From: Nonomuraea roseoviolacea subsp. carminata
GTDB taxonomy: Bacteria > Actinomycetota > Actinomycetes > Streptosporangiales > Streptosporangiaceae
Assembly: GCF_024172185.1 (NCBI RefSeq)
Contig: NZ_JAMZEC010000001.1
Coordinates: 6,789,001-6,853,000 of the forward strand
Direction of reading: 5' to 3'
DNA: 64,000 bases
Shown here: positions 52,326-60,900 of the stretch, piece by piece
Position numbering within the stretch: the stretch's first letter is position 1
How the letters are laid out: each line of letters opens with the position of its first letter
The notes under the pieces: model-generated
Told to the model about the DNA's origin: nothing
Databases searched by the model: none
What the model saw: only the letters and a program-made list of their open reading frames with translations
Translations under genes and position numbers: made by a program

Positions 52326-54887
52326 ATGACTGTCTCGGTCCTGGGGGTGCGCCACCACGGGCCCGGGTCGGCGCGGGCCGTGCGGGAGGAGCTGCGGCGG
52401 CTGCGGCCCGACGTGATCCTCGTCGAGGGACCGCCGGAGGCCGACCCGCTCGTGGCCCTCGCCCCCGAGCTGGAGCCGCCGGTGGCGTTGCTGGCGCACG
52501 TGCCCGGGGCGCCGTCGAGCGCGGCGTTCTGGCCGTTCGCCCGGTTCTCGCCCGAATGGCAGGCCATCCTGTACGGGGCGGAGCACGGCGTGCCCGTGCG
52601 CTTCTGCGACCTGCCCGCCGCGCACACCCTCGCCGACCCGGCCTCGCGGGACGGCGGTCACGCTCCGCGCGACGGCGGTCAGGAGGGCGACGGGGAGGCG
52701 GCGGCGCCTGAGGAGGTGCGGCTGGATCCCATCGCCGCGCTGGCCTCCGCCGCCGGCTACGACGACCCCGAGCGCTGGTGGGAGGACGTCGTCGAGCACC
52801 GCGGCGACACGCCGTTCGAGGTGATCGCCGAGGCCATGGCCGCCGTGCGCCAGGGCTACGCGCCCGACGCCCGGGAGGCCCGGCGCGAGGCGTACATGCG
52901 CAGGACCCTGCGCGCGGCCCGCAAGCAGGGGCACGAGCGGATCGCGGTCGTCTGCGGCGCCTGGCACGTCCCCGCGCTGACCGGGCCGCTGCCCGCGGCC
53001 CGCGCCGACGACGCGCTGCTGCGCGGCCTGCCCAAGGTGAAGGCGGAGCTGACCTGGGTGTCGTGGACGTACGGGCGGCTGGCCTGGTGGAGCGGCTACG
53101 GCGCGGGGGTCGCCTCGCCCGGCTGGTACGACCACCTGTTCGCCGCCCCCGACCGGCCCGTCGAGCGGTGGCTGGGCGCGGCGGCGGGCGTGCTGCGCGA
53201 CGAGGGCCTCGCGGTGTCGTCCGCGCACGTGATCGAGGCGGTGCGGCTCGCCCAGGGCCTCGCCACCCTGCGCGGACGTCCCCTCGCCGGGCTGGGCGAG
53301 GTCACCGAGGCGGTCCGGGCGGTGCTGTGCGAGGGGAACGAGCCGTCGGTCGAGATCGTCCAGCGGCGCATGGTCGTCGGCGACCGCCTCGGCCACGTCA
53401 CCGACCGCACGCCCATGGTGCCGCTCCAGCGCGACCTGCGCGACCAGCAGCGGCGGCTGCGGCTCAAGCCCGAGGCGCTCGACCGCGACGTGACCCTCGA
53501 CCTGCGCAAACCGCTCGACCTCGAACGCAGCCACCTGCTGCACCGGCTGCGGCTGCTCGGCGTCGGCTGGGGCACGCCGGGGGAGTCGCGGGGCAAGGGC
53601 ACGTTCAAGGAGACGTGGCGGCTGCGGTGGCGGCCCGAGTTCGACCTCACGCTCATCGAGGGGGCGGCGCTCGGCGTCACGGTGGTCGAGGCCGCCACCC
53701 AGCGCGCCCGCGACCTGGCCACGGGCGACGGCACACCGTCCGGCGGGGGCACACCGCGCGGCGGTGGTACGCCGCCTGGCGGTGGTACGCCGTCCGGCAG
53801 GAGCACCCCGTCCGGCGGGAGCACCCCGTCCGGCGGGAGCACCCCGTCCGGCGGGGGCACACCGCGCGGTGGAGGCGCGCCGTCCGGCGGCGGTGGCTCG
53901 TCCGGGGCGGGGCGGGGCCCCGCGGCCGCGGTGTCGCTGGCCGAGCTGGCGGACCTGGTCGAGAAGTGCCTGCTGGCCGACCTGCCGGACGCGTTGCCGG
54001 AGGTGCTGGCCGCCCTGTCCGCCAGGGCCGCCCTCGACACCGACGTCACCCGCCTCATGGCCGCCCTTCCCGCGATGGCCCGCGCGCAGCGCTACGGCGA
54101 CGTGCGGGGCACCCCGGCCGAGGGGCTGGCGGTGATCGTCCGGTCGATGCTGGACCGGATCCGCGTCGGGCTGCCGGCCGCGGTGACCGGGCTGGACGAC
54201 GAGGCGGCGGCCACCCTGCTCGGCCACATCGACGCGGTTCACGCGGTGGTCGCCCTCCTCGACGCGCCGCCCGCGCGCGAGCCGTCCTCTCCGGAGGAGG
54301 GCGCGGCCGGGGGCGTGCGGGCGCGGTGGCTGCGCGCGCTGCGGAACCTCAGCGAGCGGCCCGGCCTGCACGGGCTGATCGAGGGGCGGCTCACCCGCAT
54401 CCTGCTCGACGCCGGCGAGCTGGGCGACGCGGCCGACCGCATGTCCCGGGCGATGTCCCGCGGTCAGCCGCCGGCCAGGGCCGCGGCGTGGGTGGAGGGG
54501 TTCCTGGCGGGCGGCGGCCTGCTGCTGGTGCACGACGCCCGGCTGCTGGAGCTCGTGGACGGCTGGCTGACCGGGCTGTCCGGCGAGCAGTTCACGGAGG
54601 TGCTGCCGTTGCTGCGCCGCACGTTCGGCGGCTATGCCGTGCCGGAGCGACGGGCGATCGGCGAGCGGGTGCGCTCGGCGGGGCGGCACGTGCGGCGGCC
54701 GGAGCGCGACGTGGACGAGCGCCGCGCGGCCCCCGCGGTCGCCACGGTGCTGGCCATCATCGGCGCCCACGCCAAGCGCGCGGGCACGGCCGAGGGCGCG
54801 GGCACGGCCGAGCGCGCAGCGGACACGAGCGAGGGAGCGGACACGGCCGAAGCCGCGGAGACGAGCGAGGGAAGCGCGGGTGGGTGA
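52326..54887 (+). CDS. DUF5682 family protein (TraB/ChaN-like N-terminus), in MoxR/VWA operon
   Basis: 853 residues from ATG 52326 (SD gaggaga). The N-terminal ~240 residues include GVRHHGPGSAR and IAVVCGAWHVPAL, which recall the G-E/H and V.GaxH motifs of TraB/ChaN/EreA-type folds; this is an inference by eye. The middle has an all-helical region, then a Gly/Thr/Ser/Pro repeat (residues ~469-525) and a large helical C-terminus. Domain of unknown function, known to be restricted to MoxR/VWA clusters. A metal-dependent enzymatic role would fit but is not shown. Confidence 0.8.
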   Translation: MTVSVLGVRHHGPGSARAVREELRRLRPDVILVEGPPEADPLVALAPELEPPVALLAHVPGAPSSAAFWPFARFSPEWQAILYGAEHGVPVRFCDLPAAHTLADPASRDGGHAPRDGGQEGDGEAAAPEEVRLDPIAALASAAGYDDPERWWEDVVEHRGDTPFEVIAEAMAAVRQGYAPDAREARREAYMRRTLRAARKQGHERIAVVCGAWHVPALTGPLPAARADDALLRGLPKVKAELTWVSWTYGRLAWWSGYGAGVASPGWYDHLFAAPDRPVERWLGAAAGVLRDEGLAVSSAHVIEAVRLAQGLATLRGRPLAGLGEVTEAVRAVLCEGNEPSVEIVQRRMVVGDRLGHVTDRTPMVPLQRDLRDQQRRLRLKPEALDRDVTLDLRKPLDLERSHLLHRLRLLGVGWGTPGESRGKGTFKETWRLRWRPEFDLTLIEGAALGVTVVEAATQRARDLATGDGTPSGGGTPRGGGTPPGGGTPSGRSTPSGGSTPSGGSTPSGGGTPRGGGAPSGGGGSSGAGRGPAAAVSLAELADLVEKCLLADLPDALPEVLAALSARAALDTDVTRLMAALPAMARAQRYGDVRGTPAEGLAVIVRSMLDRIRVGLPAAVTGLDDEAAATLLGHIDAVHAVVALLDAPPAREPSSPEEGAAGGVRARWLRALRNLSERPGLHGLIEGRLTRILLDAGELGDAADRMSRAMSRGQPPARAAAWVEGFLAGGGLLLVHDARLLELVDGWLTGLSGEQFTEVLPLLRRTFGGYAVPERRAIGERVRSAGRHVRRPERDVDERRAAPAVATVLAIIGAHAKRAGTAEGAGTAERAADTSEGADTAEAAETSEGSAGG
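53732..53900 (+). repeat. 18-bp tandem repeat in DUF5682 gene
   Basis: About nine units of accccgtccggcgggagc-like sequence (encoding TPSGGS/TPRGGG), with three nearly identical copies in the centre. Multiple of 3. Confidence 0.9.
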
Positions 54888-56013
54888 GGGCATGGAGGAG
54901 CGGCTGCGCAGGTGGCGGATGGTGCTGGGCGGCGGGGAGGCCGACGGCACCGGCGTGGCGCTGGACGGGTCCGACGCGGCGATGGACGGCGCCCTGTCCG
55001 CCGTCTACGAGCGCGACGGCGGGCTCGGCGCCTCCGCGCCGCGCGTGGCCCGCTGGCTGGGCGACATCAGGACGTACTTCCCGTCCACGGTCGTCCAGGT
55101 GATGCAGAAGGACGCCATCGAACGGCTGGACCTCACCCGCCTCCTCCTCGAACCGGAGATGCTGGAGGCGGTCGAGCCCGACGTCCACCTGGTGGGCACG
55201 CTGCTCGCGCTCAACCGGGTCATGCCCGACCGGGCCCGCGAGTCGGCCCGCGCCGTGGTGCGCACGGTGGTGCGGGAGCTCGAACGGCGGCTCGCCCAGA
55301 AGACCAGGGCGGCCGTCACCGGGGCGCTCGACCGCTCCGCCCGCACCCATCGGCCGCGCCGGGCGGCCGACATCGACTGGGACCGGACGATCCGGGCGAA
55401 CCTGTCGCACTACCTGCCCGAGCACCGCACTGTCGTCCCGTCGCGGCTGGTCGGGCACGCCCGCAGGCAGCGGGCGGTGCGGCGCGAGGTGGTGCTGTGC
55501 GTCGACCAGAGCGGGTCGATGGCGGCCTCGGTGGTGTACGCGGGGGTGTTCGGCGCGGTGCTGGCGTCGATGCGGTCGCTGCGGACGTCGATGGTGGTGT
55601 TCGACACGGCCGTGGTGGACCTCACCGACCGGCTGGACGATCCGGTGGAGGTGCTGTTCGGCACGCAGCTCGGCGGCGGCACCGACATCAACCGGGCCGT
55701 CGCGTACGCCCAGGGGCTCGTCACCCGGCCGGCCGACTCGATCTTCGTGCTGGTCAGCGACCTGTACGAGGGCGGGGCGCGGGAGGAGATGCTGCGCCGG
55801 GTCGCCGCGATGACCCAGGCGGGCGTGCAGGTGGTCGTCCTGCTGGCGCTGTCCGACGAGGGGGCCCCGTCCTACGACCACGACAACGCGGCCGCGCTCG
55901 CGGCGCTGGGCGTGCCCGCCTTCGCGTGCACGCCCGACGCCTTCCCCGAGCTGATGGCCGCCGCGATCGAGCGGCGCGACCTGGGCCACTGGGTGGAGAG
56001 CCACACCTTGTGA
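54880..56013 (+). CDS. VWA-domain protein, last gene of MoxR/VWA operon
   Basis: 377 residues. MIDAS of the von Willebrand A domain is present: DQSGSM (DxSxS) with Thr/Asp in GGGTDINRA and the later Asp in VLVSDLYEGG. The N-terminal ~200 residues are helical. It binds Mg2+ and normally partners with MoxR to present clients. I chose GTG 54880 because gaggga (54867-54872) lies 7 bases upstream; ATG 54892 would also work but its SD is too close. It overlaps the DUF5682 stop by 8 bp. The convergent MFS gene starts its 3' end 12 bp downstream. Confidence 0.88.
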   Translation: MGEGMEERLRRWRMVLGGGEADGTGVALDGSDAAMDGALSAVYERDGGLGASAPRVARWLGDIRTYFPSTVVQVMQKDAIERLDLTRLLLEPEMLEAVEPDVHLVGTLLALNRVMPDRARESARAVVRTVVRELERRLAQKTRAAVTGALDRSARTHRPRRAADIDWDRTIRANLSHYLPEHRTVVPSRLVGHARRQRAVRREVVLCVDQSGSMAASVVYAGVFGAVLASMRSLRTSMVVFDTAVVDLTDRLDDPVEVLFGTQLGGGTDINRAVAYAQGLVTRPADSIFVLVSDLYEGGAREEMLRRVAAMTQAGVQVVVLLALSDEGAPSYDHDNAAALAALGVPAFACTPDAFPELMAAAIERRDLGHWVESHTL

Positions 56014-56025
56014 CGGGCGCGGCCG

Positions 56026-57471
56026 TCAGTGGCCCGCCTGCTCGGGGCGGGCCCGCTTCGGCAGGAGGAACGACAGCGCGAGCGTGAGCCCGAGCAGCCC
56101 GACCTCCACCCAGACGGTGGCCTGCATCGCCGCGCCGAAGCTCCACCGCGCCTTGAGCAGGTGGAAGAAGAACGTCCCGAGGACGGCGGTGCCGAGCGCG
56201 GCCCCGAGCTGCTGCACGGCCGTGAGCGTGCCGGAGGCGGAGCCGGACTCGTGGTTGTCGACGCCGGCCAGCACGATGTCGAAGAACGGTGCCATGATCA
56301 TGCCCATCCCGATGCCGGCGATCGCGAGGCCGGGGGCGAGCTGCCAGGGGGAGACGTCCAGGCCGGTGAGGTGGACGGTCACCGCGAACACCGCCGCTCC
56401 GGCGGCCATGACCACGGCGCCGATCTGTAGCAGGCCGCGACCGAGCCTGTCCTGCAGGCCCGACATCGCCAGGCCGAAGCCGGCCACGGAGCCGAGCGCC
56501 TGGGGCAGCAGCGTGAGCCCGGTCTTGAGCGGGCTGTAGTGCAGGCCGACCTGCGTGAACAGGGACAGGACGAGGCTGAAGCCGATGAGGCCGGAGAAGA
56601 ACGCGAGCCCCGCGACCAACCCGCCGGTGAACGCCCGCTTGCGGAACAGGCTGGGCGTGACCAGCGGGTCCTTGCCGCTCCTGGCCCGGCGCGACTCGTA
56701 GCCGGCGAACAGGGCGAACAGCACGACGGAGCCGGCCATCGAGACGAACGCCCAGGCCGGCCAGTCGAGCTCGGGGCCCTGGATGAGCGGGTAGACGAGC
56801 AGGAACGCGGCCGCGGACACGAGCAGCACGCCGACCAGGTCCAGCCTGGTGGCGTCGGAGAGCCGGATCTCCGGCAGGAACTTCAGCCCGGCCAGCACCG
56901 CCGCCACCCCGAGCGGCAGGTTGATCAGGAAGATCATCCGCCAGCCCGCGCCGAACAGGTCGGCGTCGACCAGCCATCCGCCGAGGATCGGCCCGCCGAC
57001 CGACCCGAGCGTCATGACGGGGCCGAACGCGCCGAACGCCTTGCCCATCTCCTCCGGCGGGAACATCTCCTTGATCATTCCGAGGCCCTGCGGGAGCATG
57101 ACCGCCCCGAACAGGCCCTGCAACGCCCGGCCGGCGATGAGCAGCTCGGGATTGCCGGCCAGGCCGCACAGCAGTGACATGACGGTGAACCCGGCCGCGC
57201 CGATCAGGAACATCCGCTTGCGGCCCAGCAGATCGCCGAGCCGGCCTCCGGTGATGAGGCCGACGGCCATGGCGAGGGTGTAGCCGGCGCCGAGCCACTG
57301 CACCAGGCTCTCCTGGCCGCCGAGGTCCTGGCGGATGGTGGGGGCCGCGATGGTGGTGATGAGGGCGTCGAGCATGTCCATGACCTCGGCGGCCAGGATG
57401 ACGCCGAGGGCCGGCCAGCGCCAGCGGTGAAGGGGCGGCGCCGCGACGGCGCCGGGTGCGGTGACGGTCAT
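56026..57471 (-). CDS. MFS drug exporter (DHA2, EmrB/QacA-like, 14 TM)
   Basis: 481 residues, about 14 TM helices. Motif A-like GGRLGDLLGRKRMF and motif C-like GPVMTLGSVGGPILGG place it in the drug:H+ antiporter-2 family that exports toxic compounds. It is divergent from the TetR gene at 57574, with an operator array between them, so it is probably a drug pump induced by ligand binding to that regulator. Substrate unknown. Confidence 0.9.
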   Translation of the reverse strand: MTVTAPGAVAAPPLHRWRWPALGVILAAEVMDMLDALITTIAAPTIRQDLGGQESLVQWLGAGYTLAMAVGLITGGRLGDLLGRKRMFLIGAAGFTVMSLLCGLAGNPELLIAGRALQGLFGAVMLPQGLGMIKEMFPPEEMGKAFGAFGPVMTLGSVGGPILGGWLVDADLFGAGWRMIFLINLPLGVAAVLAGLKFLPEIRLSDATRLDLVGVLLVSAAAFLLVYPLIQGPELDWPAWAFVSMAGSVVLFALFAGYESRRARSGKDPLVTPSLFRKRAFTGGLVAGLAFFSGLIGFSLVLSLFTQVGLHYSPLKTGLTLLPQALGSVAGFGLAMSGLQDRLGRGLLQIGAVVMAAGAAVFAVTVHLTGLDVSPWQLAPGLAIAGIGMGMIMAPFFDIVLAGVDNHESGSASGTLTAVQQLGAALGTAVLGTFFFHLLKARWSFGAAMQATVWVEVGLLGLTLALSFLLPKRARPEQAGH

Positions 57472-57494
57472 GGGGGAATCTCCTCGAAAACATC

Positions 57495-57554
57495 GTTCGT
57501 GATCTACGAACGCCGTTCGTCAACGAACACCGTTTTATGTGCGAACGGTGTTCG
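57495..57554. promoter_or_regulatory. Operator array for TetR between divergent MFS and tetR genes
   Basis: Inverted repeats: gttcgt-gatct-acgaac (57495-57511), gttcgt-ca-acgaac (57515-57528), cgaac-ggt-gttcg (57542-57554); the longer cgaacaccg/cggtgttcg pair (57524-57532 / 57546-57554) spans two of them. CGAAC/GTTCG half-sites recur roughly every 10 bp. Strong evidence for a cooperative TetR site. Confidence 0.75.
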
Positions 57555-57573
57555 TGTCAAGTACAGTGTTCGT

Positions 57574-58341
57574 ATGCGAAGCGCGAACAGTGACGATGAC
57601 CTCCCGGAAGTCCCCCTGCCGCCCTGGCGCAAGGCACGCAAGCCCTCCCAGCCGAGACCCCAGCTCAGCCGCGACCTGATCGTCGAGACCGGCCTGCGGG
57701 TCCTCGACGCCGAAGGACTCGACGCGCTCAGCATGCGGCGGGTCGCTCAGGAGCTCGGCACCGGCCCCGCCTCGCTGTACGCGCACGTCTCGGCCAAGGA
57801 GGAGCTGCTGGAGCTGATCTACGACCGGGTGCTCGGCGAGGTCCGGCTGCCGGAGTACGACCCGTCCCGGTGGCAGACGCTGCTGCGCCAGTGCGCGCTG
57901 GAGCTGCACCGCGTCATCGTCGGCCACGCCGACGTCGCCCGCGCGGCGCTGGCCAGCATCCCCACCGGCCCGAACGCGATCCGGCTGTCCGAGTTCATGT
58001 TCGGCCTGCTCATCGACGCCGGGATGCCGCCGCGCGACGCCTCGCTGGCCTTCGACCGGATCGTCCTCTACGTCTGCGCGGACGCCTTCGAGGGCTCGTT
58101 GCACTACCCGCGCATGAAGGCGCTGGGCCACACCAAGCTCACCGAGTACTTCCACATGTACGTCGCGCAGATCGAGGAGTACTTCACGTCCCTGCCGCCC
58201 GACCGGTTCCCGCACCTCAGCGCGAACGCGCGCGCACTGGTCGCCGACGGCGGCGAGGCCCGCTTCCGGTACGGCCTGGACCTGCTGTTCGACGGCCTCG
58301 TGGCGCGCATGCCGGCCGGCGGGGACAAGCCGGGCGCCTGA
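57574..58341 (+). CDS. TetR/AcrR-family regulator (MFS pump repressor)
   Basis: 255 residues: N-terminal Pro-rich extension, HTH (LIVETGLRVLDAEGLDALSM; RVAQELGTGPASLYAHVSAKEEL), then a TetR_C domain. ATG 57574; tacagt at 57562-57567 as -10 with a start 6-7 bases further, so the mRNA is probably leaderless and there is no SD. Divergent from and probably repressor of the DHA2 pump through the GTTCG/CGAAC array. Confidence 0.9.
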   Translation: MRSANSDDDLPEVPLPPWRKARKPSQPRPQLSRDLIVETGLRVLDAEGLDALSMRRVAQELGTGPASLYAHVSAKEELLELIYDRVLGEVRLPEYDPSRWQTLLRQCALELHRVIVGHADVARAALASIPTGPNAIRLSEFMFGLLIDAGMPPRDASLAFDRIVLYVCADAFEGSLHYPRMKALGHTKLTEYFHMYVAQIEEYFTSLPPDRFPHLSANARALVADGGEARFRYGLDLLFDGLVARMPAGGDKPGA

Positions 58342-58356
58342 GGGCTTTCGGGTCCT

Positions 58357-58385
58357 GGGTCCTTAGGCCGAATTGCCTAGGACCC
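58357..58385. terminator. Imperfect hairpin between tetR and MFS genes
   Basis: gggtcc-t-taggc / gccta-ggaccc around a cgaatt loop, with one bulged T. May be the tetR terminator or a MarR/TetR-type operator of the downstream MFS gene. Confidence 0.5.
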
Positions 58386-58427
58386 GGGCCCGATGTGCCG
58401 CGACGGCCGGAACCCTAGCGTGCCGGT

Positions 58428-59822
58428 ATGACAACGACTCTTGAAGCTCCCCCCGTCCCCGGCGTGGTCTCCGCCAGTTACCGGACGCTCAGCGTGGGCC
58501 TGGTCGCCCTGGTCATGCTGGTGGCGTTCGAGGCCATGGCGGTGGCCACGGCCATGCCCGTCGTGGCCCGCGAACTCGGCGGCATGCCCCTGTACAACCT
58601 GGCGTTCAGCGCCACCCTGGCGGCCAGTGTGATCGCGACCGTGCTCGGCGGGAGGTGGAGCGACGTGCGCGGCCCCGTCGCGCCGCTGTCGGCGGGTGTG
58701 GCGAGCTTCGTGGCCGGGCTGCTGGTGGCCGGGCTCGCGCCCACGATGGAGGTGCTGGTCGCCGGCCGGTTCGTGCAGGGACTCGGGGGCGGTCTCGTCC
58801 AGGTCTCGCTGTACGTGCTGGTGGCCCGGCTCTACCCGCCGGCGATGCACCCCAAGGTGTTCGGGTTGTTCTCGGCCGCGTGGGTGGTGCCGTCCATGGT
58901 GGGACCGGCCATCGCCGGGTTCGTCGTGGAGAACGCCGACTGGCGGTGGATCTTCCTCGGCGTGTCGCTGATCGTGGTCCCGTCCGCGCTGCTGCTCTGG
59001 CGGGGCATCGCCGACCGCGCCGACGCGGCCCGCGGCGGCGTCGGCGACCAGGAGGGCGCGCCTCCCGCGCGCCTCGGCGGCAAGCTGGTCTGGGCCACGC
59101 TGACCGCCGTCGCCGCCGCCCTCATCCAGTACGGCAGCGCGCTCAAGCTCGCCGGTCTGCCCCTGCTCGCCGCCGGCGTCGTCCTGCTGGCCGTCGGCCT
59201 GCCCAGGCTCCTGCTGCCCGGCTCCCTGCGCGTCGCCCGCGGCCTGCCCACCGCGCCGGTGCTGCGCGGCCTCGCGTACGGCGCGCTCATGGCCACCGAG
59301 GTGCTCATCCCGCTCATGCTGAGGAGCGAGCGCGGCCTGTCCCCGACGGGCGCCGGCATCGTGCTGACGATCGGCGCGCTCGGCTGGTCCACCGGCTCCT
59401 GGATCAAGGGCCGCGGCGTCATCGGCAACGTGGCCGCGGTCCGCGGCGGCGCCGCCCTGATCGCCGTGGGCATCGCGCTCGTCTCGCTGGTCCTCGTCGA
59501 CTCCGCGCCGCTCGTGGTGGCCCACGTCGCCATGGCGATCGCCGGCCTCGGCATCGGCGTCCTGCACCCGACGGTCTCGGTCATGGTGCTGGAGATGTCC
59601 CGGCCGGGCGAGGAGGGCGGGAACACCGCCGCGGTGGGCGTCGGCGAGTCCGTCTTCACGGTCGTGGCCGTGGCCGGCGCCGGAGCCCTGTTCACGGCGT
59701 CGGGCGAGTCGTATCTGGTCGGGCTGGCGTTCACGTTCGCGCTGGCCGTGCTCGCGGTCGTCGTGGCGCCCCGTTTTGCCCAGTCCGCCGGGGCGGGCAC
59801 ACTGGAGGGAGCCGCGTCATAA
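58428..59822 (+). CDS. MFS transporter
   Basis: 464 residues, about 12-14 TM helices; GGRWSDVRGPV after TM2 and PSMVGPAIAGFVVENADWRWIF (split in loops) fit the DHA1/DHA2 border. ATG 58428 with tagcgt 7-12 bases upstream, so the mRNA may be leaderless. Its substrate is unknown. It is followed after 10 bp by the enolase-superfamily gene, a likely operon partner. Confidence 0.88.
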   Translation: MTTTLEAPPVPGVVSASYRTLSVGLVALVMLVAFEAMAVATAMPVVARELGGMPLYNLAFSATLAASVIATVLGGRWSDVRGPVAPLSAGVASFVAGLLVAGLAPTMEVLVAGRFVQGLGGGLVQVSLYVLVARLYPPAMHPKVFGLFSAAWVVPSMVGPAIAGFVVENADWRWIFLGVSLIVVPSALLLWRGIADRADAARGGVGDQEGAPPARLGGKLVWATLTAVAAALIQYGSALKLAGLPLLAAGVVLLAVGLPRLLLPGSLRVARGLPTAPVLRGLAYGALMATEVLIPLMLRSERGLSPTGAGIVLTIGALGWSTGSWIKGRGVIGNVAAVRGGAALIAVGIALVSLVLVDSAPLVVAHVAMAIAGLGIGVLHPTVSVMVLEMSRPGEEGGNTAAVGVGESVFTVVAVAGAGALFTASGESYLVGLAFTFALAVLAVVVAPRFAQSAGAGTLEGAAS

Positions 59823-59832
59823 AGGGGGGCAC

Positions 59833-60837
59833 ATGCCGCGAGTGCGGGAGGCGGAGGTCTACCGGATCGTCCTGCCGTTCGGCAGACGGTCCGAGAGCCT
59901 GCTCGTGAAGCTCACGGACTACGCCGGCATGACGGGATGGGGCGAGGCACTCGCCCCCCACCCGAAGACGTTCTCCCGGCTGGAGGAGACGCTCGGCGCG
60001 CTGCTGATCGGCGTCGACTGGGAGCACCCCGACACGCTCCCCGCCAGCGACCCGGCGGTCGACATGGCCTGCTGGGACCTGTGGACCCGCATGCGCGGCG
60101 TCCCCCTCGCCCACGCGATCGGCGGCGACCGCACCTCGCTCATGGCCACGGTCCGCCTCACGCCCGACACCTCGGCCGAGAACCTCGTCGCCCGCGTCAA
60201 CCAGCAGGTCTGCGCCGGATACGGCCACGTCACGCTCGACGTACGCCCCGGCTGGGACGTCGAGCCGGTCCGGGCGGTGCGCCAGGCGTATCCCGCGCTG
60301 ACGCTCGCCGTGGACGGCGGCGGCTCCTACACCGACGAGGGCCAGCTCGTGGCGCTCGACTCCTACGGCATCGAGGTCATCGAGCGCCCGTTCGCCGTGG
60401 ACGACCCCTACCGCCACGCCTCGCTGCAGGACCAGGTGTCGGCCGCGGTCGCCGTCGAGGTGCGCTCGACCTCCGACCTGGACGACTACCTGACGCTGCG
60501 GGCGGCCCGCGTGCTGCTGCTGCGCCCCACGGCGTTCCCGTCCCTCACCGAGGCGCGCCGCGCCCACGACCGCGCCGCGGCGGCCGGCTGGGACATCCAG
60601 TGCGCCGGCGGACAGGGCGCGGGCCTGGCCCGCGCGGCCACGGTGGCGGTGGCCAGCCTGCCGGGCTGCACGCTGCCGTGCGACGTCACCCAGCCGCCGC
60701 GCGCCAACCAGATCGTCACGCCCATCGTGGGGGCCAACGCGGGCGTGGTGGCGGTGCCGCTGACGCAGCCGGGCCTGGGGCACACGATCGACGAGGCCCG
60801 CGTGCGACGCCTGGCCAAGGACCACGCCCGGGCGTGA
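59833..60837 (+). CDS. Enolase-superfamily protein, OSBS/MR-like, catalytic residues lost
   Basis: 334 residues from ATG 59833 (aaggggggc as SD). Length and layout match the o-succinylbenzoate synthase/muconate-lactonising branch (TGWGEALAP; LAVDGGGSY; VIERPF). Expected Lys of the KxK motif is absent (VTLDVRP), the third metal ligand region reads VEVRSTSD and the second Lys is Arg (LLLRPTA). So the usual enolisation chemistry is unlikely; it may be a binding protein or use a new active site. Possibly cotranscribed with the upstream MFS transporter. Confidence 0.72.
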   Translation: MPRVREAEVYRIVLPFGRRSESLLVKLTDYAGMTGWGEALAPHPKTFSRLEETLGALLIGVDWEHPDTLPASDPAVDMACWDLWTRMRGVPLAHAIGGDRTSLMATVRLTPDTSAENLVARVNQQVCAGYGHVTLDVRPGWDVEPVRAVRQAYPALTLAVDGGGSYTDEGQLVALDSYGIEVIERPFAVDDPYRHASLQDQVSAAVAVEVRSTSDLDDYLTLRAARVLLLRPTAFPSLTEARRAHDRAAAAGWDIQCAGGQGAGLARAATVAVASLPGCTLPCDVTQPPRANQIVTPIVGANAGVVAVPLTQPGLGHTIDEARVRRLAKDHARA

Positions 60838-60900
60838 CCCTGGTGTGATCCGGTCCCTCTACCTTGATCGCCTACGGGTGGCGAGGGAGGGGGCGGGGCG

